Source: Lolium rigidum (taxonomy: Eukaryota; Streptophyta; Magnoliopsida; Poales; Poaceae). From it: 64,000 nucleotides of DNA. The notes beneath the pieces were generated by a model that was given only the letters and a program-made list of their open reading frames with translations, ran no database searches and was not told the DNA's origin. A program made the translations under genes and the position numbers. Below are positions 11,801-22,238 of the stretch, piece after piece (within the stretch, counting starts at the first letter, position 1; every line of letters starts with the position of its first letter). The stretch covers positions 151,883,962 to 151,947,961 of the forward strand of contig NC_061512.1 of the NCBI RefSeq assembly GCF_022539505.1. Direction: 5' to 3'.

Positions 11801-13952
11801 AACATGATCCATTATGACTAGACGGAACATACTCATGAGGGGGATGATAAGATGTTGGCCAAAGCTTGCACTGTTCCTCCCACTCTTCTTTTGACGTAGC
11901 ACAACAACTGGCAACCTGTTAAAGACCTTCGCCAACAGTCAACATTTGACAGGCTTGTAAATGGCTAGCTAAGCTGAAGTTCCTCCTATGGAGTTCCAAG
12001 TGATTCTTTATCCATCAAGAGTGAGGCATCTTCAAATGTTTCTTTTTTATGCATCAAGAGCGACAATTATCTCTCTTAAGTAACAGTGCATTCTGGGAGA
12101 TGGAATGTGTTTCTTTCAGATTGTTTACTTGTGACACACTGAACATAAAGAAAACATGAAGACACTACACAAATTCGGTGGTAGTTGCCATAGAGCTGAA
12201 ACCAGATATCGTGATTTTCATCCATGGTGGATGCATTCCAAAATTTACAGTGAGAGTAGAAAACAAGCAGTTGAAGCTTACATTTACTATTTTTATCTTA
12301 ACACACAAGAGGAAAATATTACACTAGAAGGTCATAAATTATAACTATTATGCCTGGAAGCAGTGTTTTTAACATTGCCCCCAGGCCAACAAAATCAACA
12401 GATTTGAGTTAATTTCTCGAGGAACATACAGGAATACTTACTCTTGCAATGAAAGGACTCAGATGGTAGTTGTCCACTATCTTTTGTACTTCTTCAGGAA
12501 AACCTTCACTACAATTTTCAGGCCCAGTGGAAAGGCATAAGATGATTGATAACTCAGAATTTTCTGTCAAAGAAACCATGACAAAAAATTAGAACAGAGA
12601 CAATAAACTGTTCCAATATGTTAATTACTGGTCTAATGGAAAACTTGGCTTAAAATACCGCAAGATGGTCAGTTTAATTTCCACAATCTATTGATTGTAC
12701 TCTACCATTAGCTGATTATTAGGAGCTCATAGCATATATCTATGGTATGGTTCGCTTATATAAAATTATTGCGTAGTGCACTGCAATCCTAAGACAGACA
12801 GAAAATAACTGAGAAACAGATAACAATGCATATACCGCCACACCCAACACGCCGACGCACCCGCTTCACATGCCGTAGATTCTCAAGTGGGCATACCTGA
12901 TTCAATTGCCTGAAAGAGCACCAGTAAATCACCGTGTCCAACAATTTGAAAATAATAACATGTAAAGTTTGTCAAAAAGCAAAACGACCCAGCAAGAACT
13001 GCATATTAATTTCGTACAAAATCTCAAAACAGAAGACCAAAACTTCAATTAGACTACATATCATTCAGACAACAGAAATTGAACTTGTAATTCTGAAAAA
13101 CAAAAACCAAATTTCTATACAAAAGATATTAAACAGCCTTTAGTTTGTCTAAGTTCATACAAAAAAAAAAATCTTGGAAAGAACAGAAGCACTTCTCACA
13201 CAACTAAAATGTAGAGTCACAGTTCCCTGGAAATTGCACAACTCCACTTTGAAGAATTACTTTGCCACTTAACAAATACAATTGTTTATTAACATCTAGA
13301 ACATTTTCAAATTATTTTATTAACTTCTGTTAAATTTATATCCACAAGTTAAGGTTTTGAAAAAACTGAAAACCAGAAGATTATTCAAGTGTATTACCAA
13401 ATATGATCTGAAATTGATGAACTCTGGATGTATGACGTGATGTACTAAACACAAGAACTACATCGTATTCAACAGAGCTGAGATCTCAACACAAACATCT
13501 GCTAAGTTCTTGGTACCAAACACAAGAAATATTTCATATTTAACAGAGTTGAGATCTCAATACAAACATCGGTTCAGTTCTTGGTACACCAGACTCAAGG
13601 TAAAGCAATCCTCAAGCCTCCTTATGCTCTTTCCAACAATTTATCCACGAAAAGAACAAGAAATGGTTTGTGCTACTATTGACTTTAAAACCATGTTAAT
13701 TGCAGTTCAAGATTCCTAAACAGTAACAAACCATTTGAATAAAACAACTAAGAGAAGAAGCTATTTACCTGATGAGTGCATTTGCTAACTTGGGTACAAT
13801 GTTCGCTGCCACCACATCAACTAGCAAGAAAAATAAACGAAAAAAAATGAAACAAAAAAGTAACAAGATCAACAAGAGCACTTAAACAAGATACCTGTAG
13901 AATGTTGGGGAGGAGATGGATTGCCAGGCACCTCAATAAGCTCCCACACCAT
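8858..13952 (-). CDS. TAD3: tRNA-specific adenosine deaminase subunit TAD3 (ADAT3), non-catalytic
   Basis: Nine exons join without frame breaks: 13952-13895, 13820-13769, 12909-12836, 12563-12442, 11915-11833, 10951-10870, 9839-9387, 9248-9139 and 9053-8858, 409 residues from MVWELIEVPGNPSPPQHS. The N-terminal part has NQVCPLENLRHVKRVRRRVG and CKLWPTSYHPPHD. The deaminase domain has WHPLRHAAVVAIE, in which the glutamate of a catalytic HAE motif is replaced by alanine, and the zinc ligands PCAMC in WEPCAMCAMALVHQ. It ends with GSVYRLHGQKSLNHHYS. TAD3 pairs with the catalytic TAD2 to convert A34 to inosine in the anticodon of several tRNAs. Replacement of the active-site glutamate is the known mark of the TAD3 subunit. 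Introns carry two Stowaway-like MITEs and a degenerate tandem repeat. Two possible start sites are discussed separately. Confidence 0.95.
10187..10241. mobile_element. Short Stowaway-like MITE in a TAD3 intron
   Basis: The arms acctccgttccgaaatgtaag and cttacatttcggaacagatgt are inverted copies around ten bases. The ends match the ctccgttccgaaat end of a common grass Stowaway family but are truncated. It lies in the intron between 9840 and 10869. Confidence 0.65.
10745..10836. mobile_element. Stowaway MITE in a TAD3 intron
   Basis: Ends CTCCCTCCGATCC and GGATCAGAGGGAG, with extended inverted similarity (ataagtg / cacttat) and TA on both sides (10743-10744, 10837-10838). 92 bp, non-coding, just 33 bp downstream of exon 10951-10870 in transcript direction. 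Confidence 0.85.
13443..13585. repeat. Imperfect 71-bp tandem repeat in a TAD3 intron
   Basis: Two copies of about 71 bp (13443-13513 and 13514-13585) share taaacacaagaa, aacagagctgagatctcaa and agttcttggtac with roughly ten differences by eye. They lie in the intron between exons 12909-12836 and 13820-13769, well away from splice sites. No function is visible. Confidence 0.6.
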
Positions 13953-14833
13953 GGCGATCAATTTCAACGGAAGCTGAAGTCCAAAAAAAAGCAGACATCT
14001 TTTTAAGACAATAATTCGATTAAGCTTAATTTGCAAGTTGCATGAAACAGAACAAAGCTGCCAAGAAACAGGTAAGAACAAGAAAAGTTATAAATTAATT
14101 AATAAATCTGGCAAAAAAAAAGGAGGCAAGGAACAGCGGTGTAGGCGTGGAGCTCAGAGCCAAAGAGTCATTGTAGGTGTTGGGTGCGAGCATCAGCTGG
14201 GTTTGCAGTGAGAGGGGGAGCCAGGATTCGGTTGTGCCTCAACCTGCAAAACTACTTGCTGCAGTAACCCTACGAACAACCAACACTTGGACACTTGTAA
14301 ATTCTAATACAGGCTGAAACTACTTTTCTGTATAACCATGTTTCAGGAATGAAGCTACGCCAGATAGGATCACTTTTCAGAAGAAAAAAAAGAGAAGATA
14401 ATCAGTATATCTTCATCTCCAAATTGCCTTGTTGTCTAAGTTAATCAGGTATGTGGTTTGCAGGTTTACAACATTGGGATCTGCGGTACACATCTACTGC
14501 AGATTCGCCAGGTCTCAAGTGACATGCAGCCATATTCAAGGAACATCAAACTAAGCAAAACCCATTTAGGACATTCTCCCAAGTATCACAGGCTAAGATT
14601 GGGCTACGTCTTTCTACAGAAACGTTAACACAAATGCAAGCAGCCTACAGGCATCAATCGATAGAGGTTGGAGCACTCTCTCCTCTTCGACAAAAGCACA
14701 GCTAACAGAAATATATATGGCACCATAACTGTATATGTACCACTATTTCGTTCAGCACAAAAATATACGCTTCAAAAAAAAAGCGGGCATCAAAGCAAAT
14801 GTACTGTAAGTGAATTGGCATGCTGATACTCAC

Positions 14834-15139
14834 GAGGTGAGGAGAGGAGAGGCGGATGGTGGAGAAGCCGGCAGGGGGCGAACCGCTGATGGAGAAGAGG
14901 ACAGCGTCCTCTAATCCGACGAGCTCTGGCCGCTCCGGGTCGCGGCGTTCCGGCGGCTTGCACTGCTGCAGCGGGCAGCGGCGAGGATGACTTGAATACC
15001 GGCGACAAGAGGATAGGAGAGAGAAGCCGACAGGGGGTGAAGCCCTACAGGCGAGCTCCGCGGCTGCGAGCGCCTCCAGCGCGTCCCGGCGGCGGCGTGT
15101 TCTGGTTGAGAGGGGCGGGGGATTTGTGCCAAGATTCAA
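14834..15139 (-). CDS. TAD3: Upstream TAD3 exon: 5' UTR or in-frame N-terminal extension
   Basis: A donor (gtgagt at 14828-14833) follows cctcacctc, and the acceptor of the next exon lies just before 13973. If the two are joined, an ATG at 15137-15139 (MNLGTNPPPLSTRTRRRRD) reads 102 codons with no stop, then seven more (LPLKLIA), directly into MVWELIEVPG. The extension is rich in Arg, Ser, Ala and Pro and poor in acidic residues near its start. TAD3 proteins as I recall them begin near the MVWELIEV position, so a 5' UTR is the simpler view; an alternative targeted isoform is possible. Confidence 0.55.
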
Positions 15140-15436
15140 GTGGTCCGGTTCGTCCCGCTGGACCGCCCCTCTCTTTTGGCACCAATAGGGTAACCGTTCG
15201 GCCCGGAAAATATTAGGCCCGTTCCGTTGGACCCTCTCTGTAGAGGATACGCCGCCTCAGGAACCGACCAAGCCGCCGGCCGCCGGGAAGCGCTCGCAGC
15301 CGTTGAGCGCCTAGGGCTCGTCTAAGTATAGCCTCGCCTTCCTGCCGTCCCCTTATTCAGCATCTCCTCGCCCTCCGGCGGCTGATCACCGCCCCTGCGG
15401 TTCCCGCTCGTATCTAGGTCGCTGGAGCAGGGTAAG
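15140..15436. promoter_or_regulatory. GC-rich divergent promoter region of TAD3
   Basis: About 300 bp of GC-rich sequence separate the TAD3 5' exon (minus) from a possible first exon on the plus strand at 15437. There is no TATA consensus at a good distance for either side, as is usual for housekeeping genes. Transcription from both sides is an inference from position and composition. Confidence 0.35.
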
Positions 15437-15592
15437 ATGCCGGCCACCGGAACGCCGCGTGCTGGAGGCGCTGGCAACTGGCTGGATGCGTACAAAGCGT
15501 CAAAGCTTGATGGAGATTGGAGTGTTTTTTATTCAGAATCGCTGCTGAAGAGCCTGCCGGCCACACCGGAGAAGCGACAGGGACGAACCTAG
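15437..15592 (+). CDS. Unrecognised short ORF, possible first exon of a broken gene
   Basis: ATG at 15437 opens 51 codons (MPATGTPRAGGAGNWLDAYK, then SKLDGDWSVFYSESLLKSLP) to TAG at 15590. The composition looks like real protein rather than chance: mixed aromatic, acidic and aliphatic residues, with an N-terminal Gly/Ala/Pro head. I do not recognise it. The sequence after 15600 is unrelated-looking, and the Harbinger element starts at 15754, so the rest of a gene may have been displaced or lost. A downstream piece beginning at an acceptor-like site near 19490 could belong to the same transcript, but this is a guess. Confidence 0.3.
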   Translation: MPATGTPRAGGAGNWLDAYKASKLDGDWSVFYSESLLKSLPATPEKRQGRT

Positions 15593-15753
15593 GATTACCC
15601 GTAATCCCTCCAGCAGAGGTGCGGTCCGAACCTTGACCCCCGAAATTTCGTATAGGTGCAGCGGTCCAGTAACAGGGCCGCGTCGGACCGGACCCCTTGC
15701 ATCTATAGATTTGTGCGTTTTTTTTTTTGTTGTTGTTGAGACCGCGACGATAA

Positions 15754-18272
15754 GTGCATCTCCAACGCGGCGACCCATCCTGCGCCCGCGTGTCCGAATG
15801 GATCCAACCGGATAAAAACAAGGTCCAGCGCGCGGACCCATCCCTAAAACAGATGGCCGCGGCGTTCGGGACGACCCAAACCCGGCCCAAATCTGGGACG
15901 AGTTTGCGTGGCCGCGAACGCCGAAGGCTGGTCGCTCGCGTCCTCCCCTTGTTCGCCCCTGGCCCGCCTATCTATCTCCCAAAACACAAACACTCCACTC
16001 CACTCCCAAAACCTAGAGATGGCCGACGAAGCGACCGCCACCGCCACCACCGTCACCATCGGAGACGAGGCACAGCTCGCGGCCGTTGCCGCTCCGCCCG
16101 TGGAGGCGGCTCCTCAACTGGACGCTCCGGTGGTCGTGGAGCCTGGGCCGCCGACGAAGAAGGCGAAGCCCGAGCTCACCGCGGAGCAGAGGGCGATGGA
16201 GACCAAGAAGCGGGGGACCGGCGCAGGGTGCTCGAGCAACGGAAGAGGGACGTCGCCGCCGCGGAGGAGCGGCAGCGGGCGGCGGAGCAGCTCCTCCAAC
16301 TCCAAAGTCCAAACGCAGGCGAAGGCGAGTGTCATTCAAGAGCAGGCGCAGGCCATGCTCTTTTACGGCCACGCAGCGCTCGGCCAGCACATGATCATCC
16401 CGGGCACCGGAACGGCCTTGGGGGGAGCTCGGCCTCGTTCGTGACCCGGCCCCTTCCTCCAAGGTCAACTGCCCCGCCGACTGCCCCGTTTGCGTACACG
16501 CCCAGCGCGCACGAAATGGGGGCGCAGTCAGGGCGATACGCGTACCCGTCACGTGATGGGTCACCGGAGATGGGCGAGTCTATGACGGGGCCGTCACCTT
16601 CGTCCATTGACCTCAACCGTGCGCCGGCGAACTCCAAAGGCCCCAAGCACCTGGGAGCAGCAGCGATGGCCGGTGCACGCAACCTGCTCGATGATTTGTC
16701 GGCCGAGCGCGCGCAGCCACCGTTGCAGGCACCGTCCACCGTGCAGGCCCCTCCGTCTTTCCCGTAGACAATGCCGACGACCGTGCCATATCCTTCGACA
16801 CAGCAGGCTCCCCAGCCACCTCCCATTGACACACAGGAGAACACCACTGCCTGTCCCGGCATCATTAACATCGAGGAGGAGCCGTTATTCGCTGAGGAGC
16901 TCACACAAGCCGCAGCTGCACAAGCTCGAGGTCACCGGGTAAGCAAAAGAACCACCAACTACACGGAGGAGGACAAGGTGCTCGTCGAAGGATGGTTGAC
17001 CATCGGGCAAGATGCATTGACGGGTGCCGAGTAGAACGGGACCGCATTCTGGCGCCGGATCTATGATTACTTCCATGAACTTCACAAATACGGACAAGAG
17101 CCATTTGAGAGCGACCGCAGCGAGATATCGCTCCAAAAGAGGTGGGGAGCAATTCAAACGGAATGCAACAAGTTCCAGGCGGCGTATGATCACGCGAAGC
17201 GGATCCCCGTTAGTGGCATGGGTGTGAAGGAGTTGGTATGATTCTTAACCTCAACTTATTCATCCAATGTTTGCACATATGTTTATCATTGTTGTCTCGC
17301 TTTGCTCTAGGTGTGGCAAGCTTTGGAATTCTACAAAACCAACAATGGAGAAAGGACCTTTGCCTTCCCTCATTGTTGGAAGGAACTCCAAGGCACCCCC
17401 AAGTTCCTGGAGGGGTACGAGGGGTACATGGCGACCTTGAATGGCAACAAGACCGCCAAAGATGCCACGGTCATTGACCTTGATAGTGGGCAGCCTTGCG
17501 GTAGCTCCGCTTCGCGTGCAAGTCGTCCACGCGGCCACAAGTCAACCAAAGCCGACATGAAGCGTGATGCTTCTTTCATGCTATTGTTTGACACTTTGAA
17601 GGAGATGCATGCGGACAGAGATGTGTCCACGGACAAGAGGGATGAGAGGAGGCGCCGGGAGAAACAAGAGGACAGGAATAACTACTTTGATGTCCAAAAG
17701 AAGAAGCTTGAGATTGAAGAGGTCAAGACCAAGACCAAAGCTAGAGAAATTGAGCTCAAAGAGAGTGAAATTGAGCTCATAGCAATGGCAAGGGCCAAAG
17801 AGGTGGAGTTGAAGGCGAAAGAAGTTGAGCTCAAACGGCAAGCCGAGGACAACCTCATCATGAACGCCGACTTGACCACCATGAACGAGGCGAAGAGAGC
17901 TTGGTTCGAGAAGAGACAGAAGGATATCCTAGAGCGCCCAAATTGAGTTGACAATCTCAACTGTAATTTTTATATTTTTCTCAAACTATGGCACATTTTA
18001 ATTTCTTTATCATGCTACATTTGATATTATTTTATGTTATTCGATATTATTCTATATTTGTTAGATATTATTCTATATTAAGATATTATTTATAAGCATG
18101 TGTGGCCAGAAATAGGCCATATGGGCAAATGGGTGGCCGTTGCGTTGGGCCCAGCGTGCGACTCAAACGGACACGCGGACTCGCGACGCTGTCCGTGTAT
18201 CCGCGCGGCCACCCAAACGGCCCAAAACGAACGACCCAACGCGTTCGTTTGGTCGCTCGGTTGGAGATGCCC
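15754..18272 (+). mobile_element. PIF/Harbinger element carrying only the SANT-type ORF1
   Basis: Ends GTGCATCTCCAACGCGGCGA (15754) and the complement of GGGCATCTCCAACCGAGCGA (ending 18272) are flanked by TAA on both sides (15751-15753, 18273-18275), the Harbinger target. The interior carries the accessory Myb/SANT ORF1 as a pseudogene. No DDE transposase ORF is present, so the element would need one supplied in trans. The right end plus flank is tandemly duplicated. Confidence 0.85.
16019..17946 (+). pseudogene. Harbinger ORF1 (SANT / NAM-associated C-terminal domain) pseudogene
   Basis: The start is MADEATATATTVTIGDE at 16019. The frame shifts near 16210, again between 16320 and 16440, and again before 16771. 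The SANT part reads RTTNYTEEDKVLVEGWLTI, then meets an in-frame TAG at 17032 where relatives have Gln (AE*NGTAFWRRIYDYFHE). It continues SLQKRWGAIQTECNKF and a donor at 17233. The acceptor before 17311 leads to VWQALEFYKT, FAFPHCWKELQGTPKF and a long charged coiled coil (KKLEIEEVKTKTKAREIELK) ending at 17946. ORF1 proteins bind element ends and help bring in the transposase. The intron is preserved; the frame is not, so this copy is dead. Confidence 0.8.
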
Positions 18273-18438
18273 TAAGTTCTAGAGACCAAAAAAGACAAGT
18301 CCCAAGTGCGTCGCGCGTCCGCGTATCCGCGCGGCCACCCAAACGGCCCAAAACGAACGACCTAACGCGTTCGTTTGGTCGCTCGGTTGGAGATGCCCTA
18401 AGTTCTAGAGACCAAAAAAGACAAGTCCCAAGTGCGTT
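18187..18438. repeat. 126-bp tandem duplication across the Harbinger right end
   Basis: The segment 18187-18312 is repeated at 18313-18438 with a 126-bp period and only a few changes. Each copy contains the terminal sequence ending gttggagatgccc, the TAA target site and about 37 bp of flanking host DNA (ttctagagaccaaaaaag). It must therefore have arisen after insertion. Short cgcg similarity at the junction suggests slippage or unequal exchange. Confidence 0.8.
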
Positions 18439-21400
18439 CCAGTGGGCCAACAGCCAGAATCGAGCGCCCTGGTCCACAACCCTATCCCATCCAGCGCCCT
18501 GGTCCTCCTTGTTCTCCTCGAAAGAATATGCAGACGTACATACATGCGAATTAAGCCAGGGAGAGGAAACCCGGAAGACGATGAAACGAGTCAAGATTTG
18601 GGTTTGCTTTGCGTCAGTGTAATATTAGGCGTCATTTTGATTTACGAGTACATCTGAATTGTTTTGTGCAAGGTACTTACATCCCTTTTGTTTATGGTTC
18701 AGTAGCTGGTAGGATTTGGAGTCTGCAGATAATTTTGCATTGTCTTCGGCCAAAGGTAAACTGATGCATGTGCACTGTGCATTCTTCCAAATGGTACGTT
18801 CTTTGATATCAAATAATCTGGGACATCAAGGCAGTAGAGCTGTGCTACTGATATGGTATAAATATGACAACTTCCTCTACCCTAGTCATAATCTGACAAT
18901 ATTTACTTACTATCAAACTAGCACTTTTCAGTCTTTGCACAGAAAACAGCAAGATCAGCATGCATTTTATCTATCAAAAGGAATTCAAGTATGAAAACTG
19001 AAATGACCATAGTCTATCGACTTACAGTTCTGCAGCTTGGTTGTGAATTTGGACTTACAACTTCTTTTCTACTGGATACTGCTGTCGAAACTTTGGTGTT
19101 AGATAAACCTAGCATAACAGCTGAAATTCCATCATTGTTTCTCTGCAGTGCAGCATCATGTTTCTGATGTTCTGTTGTTGGACGAATTAAATATAAGAGG
19201 TTAGAGCATACAGCTTACCTCGTTAAATACTTCTGGTTAGATCTTGTGGCTGCTGTTCAATACTCAAACTTAAGCTATACTGCTGTTTATCTAATCAAAT
19301 TCGATCATAGGAATATTGCTGCTGCTGCTGCATCTGAGACACCTTATAGTTTGAGACGGTTCAGCTTTGTTACTTGATAGTTATAGTTCATCTTAAAAGT
19401 GGAAGAGAGAGTATTGTTCTAGATGATTCAGCTGTTAATGTTGTTTGTACGGAAACAGTGAAAATTTGATCGTTTGTCTTGTCTTTGTAGGAGGGCTGTG
19501 GGTTGCACGGCTCTGCAGGCGCAACGGAGCGATGACACCAACGTGCGCCCCGCCACGTAGCCTCCGCCAACTTTCTATCTGCTTCTGCATCCATCCCTCT
19601 ATGCCGCCTCACCTTCTTATCTCCCCAAGCTGATGGAAGTTGAAGCCACCTTGTCTCTGATCTAGCCTTTGCCTTGTTTTATGTGCTGGTGATCAGAGTG
19701 TAAAAATCAAACTTTTATTCGAATTACTATGACCATCCTGGGCATTACTGTGTAAATTGAATGTTTGGTGCAAAACTATCCCTACCTACTCCTACCAAAC
19801 AGATAAATCAATGGAGAGTATTGATGAGGAAGTGGTTTGTGGTGTAAGAGAGTGTTTTGGGTGACAGGAGTGTTTTCACCCAATCCCCTAGGAAATACCC
19901 ACAAATACTCTGTGATACACTTCTGCCAAACAAGGCCTAAATAAAGAAATACAATGCAGGGTTAGATTCTCCCATGGATTGTTTTCGCGTGTGCCGCTAT
20001 GGTGGTCAACAGTCAACCAGACCCCTTTCGGCGTTTACTCCACCACTAGGAAAACTAACTATCCCATCCCAGAGTAGTCAAACAAAAGCTCTAGGGCAGA
20101 AGGTGCGGGCTTGTTGTGCCCAAGAAGAATGCAAGAAATGTTATGCAAGCCACATTTTATGTCGATTTTTCATACGTTGAGTGGCCACTGAGAAGAAGGT
20201 GTGGAAAAAGACAAGAGTCAAGTCAAATCACTACAAAACCACTGGCATAGAAGGGAAATCTTGGTGCTGATTGCCCCGCGCCTAATATGATCATGCACAG
20301 AGGAAACTTTAGAGTGTAATACTCCCACAGTTCACAATTACCCTGGGTTCTAGGTTCAGTCAAAGTTAAATTTTACAAAGTTTGACTACAAACATAGAAA
20401 AAAATATTAATATCTAAAATATAAATTTGTAGCATTAGAATCATCTTGGAATGTATTTTTATATTATGTAGCTATGCAATTATAGATGTTTATTTTTTTT
20501 TCTATATCTTTGATCAAATTTTAGAAATCTTGACTTTGACTAAAGCCAAAACACAGGGTAAATAAAAACGGAGGGAGTGTAGATTATTTATTTACCTTGT
20601 AGGGTTCTTTCCAAATTGCTCGGGCGGCGGTCTTACACATTTCTTTGTTTGCATGCATATTGTCTAAAGTTTGAAAAAACACTACTTTGTACTAACTCAG
20701 CAGATTCCTATTGACGCGTTGCATTCCTTCTAGACGAGTTCTTAGAAATACACTAATACAGGGCGTCAGTTGTATATCAAATAAATTAATGGAAATGGAG
20801 ACCAAATTGTAAGCGGAAACATACCTTTTTATTACTAGAAACAAAATGAAGATACTAGTGGGGCAAATCGAAATTCCATTGCCATACTTCGTTTGTTTAC
20901 TATAACCCTTGCAAAACTAATCAAAATGTTTAATGTCTGCAGACAAAAAGTTGCTTTGGTCGGTGCTGTTTTTCTTTTCTTATCTTAAATTTACCTATGT
21001 GAGACTACTTGATTATTGAGAAAAAATATAACGGTCAGATGTTTGAACTAGAGATTGTCTTGGAGCAGCTCCATAATACAAGTCCAGGCTGATGACTGAT
21101 GAGCTACTCTAGAAATGATGCATTTTCTTGTTTTGTACTTTTTTATTTGCTGAGATCACATAACTCGCTCTATTTCTAGTTATTTAAGTTTTATTCCACC
21201 TAATTAGTATTTAATTATATGCAACACTGCAGCCAAAATCCAAATCCGGTTTCTCAACACGAAGTATCTGTTTCCACGTTGCCTAGGTTTCTTATTAATT
21301 TTAGAAAGTCCACATATTGGCACGTTGCCTAGCTAGGAGTAGTAGCATACATATATGACTGCTATTCAGAGCTGATAGTAATGCGCAGCTATCTGAATCT

Positions 21401-21450
21401 TCTTAAGCATTTCAGTGAAGACTCATCGCGCGCACTACAATAACTATACC
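18439..21450. other. Gene-poor stretch with scattered splice-like signals
   Basis: No ORF over 100 codons. A short stretch at 18706-18750 is bounded by ttcag and gtaaac, and another begins after tttgtag at 19490, so spliced non-coding RNA or remains of the 15437 gene are possible. The Stowaway-type MITE at 20322-20577 lies here. Otherwise AT-rich intergenic sequence. Confidence 0.35.
20322..20577. mobile_element. Stowaway-type MITE (about 256 bp)
   Basis: The left end ACTCCCACAG is a decayed CTCCCTCCG; the right end is ACGGAGGGAG at 20568-20577, with TA before the left end. The interior has the paired gtcaaagttaaattttac and tagaaatcttgactttgac segments typical of the longer grass Stowaway families. 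Non-coding. Confidence 0.7.
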
Positions 21451-21462
21451 GTGGACTGATTT

Positions 21463-21557
21463 TTCCAAGTCGTCTCTTGGCTACACCGGCGTACACGCAC
21501 TTAAATTCCAAGTCGTCTCTTGGCTACACCGGCGTACACGCACTTAAATTCCAAGTC
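21463..21557. repeat. 43-bp exact tandem repeat upstream of the truncated family member
   Basis: Two identical 43-bp units (21463-21505, 21506-21548) starting ttccaagtcgtctcttgg and ending cgcacttaaa, plus a 9-bp partial third. They lie 130-220 bp upstream of the ATG at 21685, in what would be its promoter. The exact identity indicates a recent duplication. Confidence 0.85.
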
Positions 21558-21684
21558 CTCCATTGATCGGATAGCGCACGCATCAGCAATTCTCCCCAGC
21601 TACAGACCTCCACAGCATTAGCCAATATTAATCCTCCACCGATCCGTTCTTCTTCCCACTCCTTCAAGCTTCAACTAGCTAGCC

Positions 21685-21810
21685 ATGGCTTCCAAAACAA
21701 CCTCATGCTTTACTTCCATAAAGGAAGCCCTGCTAATCCACGCGCAAAACCCGGCCAAGCTCTTTATGCTCGTGCTCCTCCTCTTGGTCGTCACCGCTTT
21801 CCTTGTCCCC
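21685..21810 (+). pseudogene. 5' fragment of a plant membrane-protein family gene (copy 1)
   Basis: The first 42 codons (MASKTTSCFTSIKEALLI, then LFMLVLLLLVVTAFLVPL) match the start of the intact gene at 33028 (MATKTKSCFTFLREALIL). The upstream regions also share catcagc..ttctccccag and ccttcaagct..a..gagcc before the ATG. Similarity stops at about 21810, where CACTA sequence begins. The rest of the gene does not reappear after the CACTA right end, which runs straight into the promoter of the next copy. So this copy lost about 270 codons and one membrane segment at most remains. Confidence 0.8.
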
Positions 21811-21831
21811 TTAGACACGTGTCAGCCGAGG

Positions 21832-21918
21832 AACCTTTTGCACCGGTTTGTGTTACGAACCGGTGCAAAAGATACCTCATTTGCACCGGTTCGTAACACA
21901 AACCGGTGCAAAAGGTCC
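21832..21918. repeat. CACTA subterminal inverted repeat with nested palindromes
   Basis: Arms of about 36 bp (ccttttgcaccggtttgtgt... and its complement) are separated by about 9 bp. Each arm is itself an imperfect palindrome of the type caccggttcgt / acgaaccggtg, so GCACCGGTT or its complement occurs four times. Such repeats are transposase-binding sites in CACTA elements. Confidence 0.8.
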
Positions 21919-22238
21919 CCAGCCCTATTTCAGCTGAGCTACCCGGCCAAACAGCCCACTCACTTCATTTTTGCTAGGAGAAGGTGTGTGTGTTGAGTGC
22001 TACCTTGCATTTCTTTGGCATGCACACAAGGTGCTCGATGAAATGTCTGAGAGAATGATTTCGCTTGATTTTACACAAAATAAAAATGAGATGAGGTGCC
22101 GGAGCGACACTTAAGCTTTCTCCTCTTTCTTTCCCTCCTCGATCAAGGTTAAACAACTTTACCCTTTCATTTGTACGGTGCTAATATCCACTATATATAT
22201 TATGATGTTTTGTAATGGTTTTTTGATAAACTTAATAT

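Noticed and set aside
15414..15890. 158-codon minus-strand frame across the Harbinger left end
   Set aside because: It crosses the element boundary at 15754 and the orphan exon; no domain and no reason to exist before the insertion.
16013..16564. 183-codon minus-strand frame
   Set aside because: Shadow of the GC-rich Harbinger ORF1 region.
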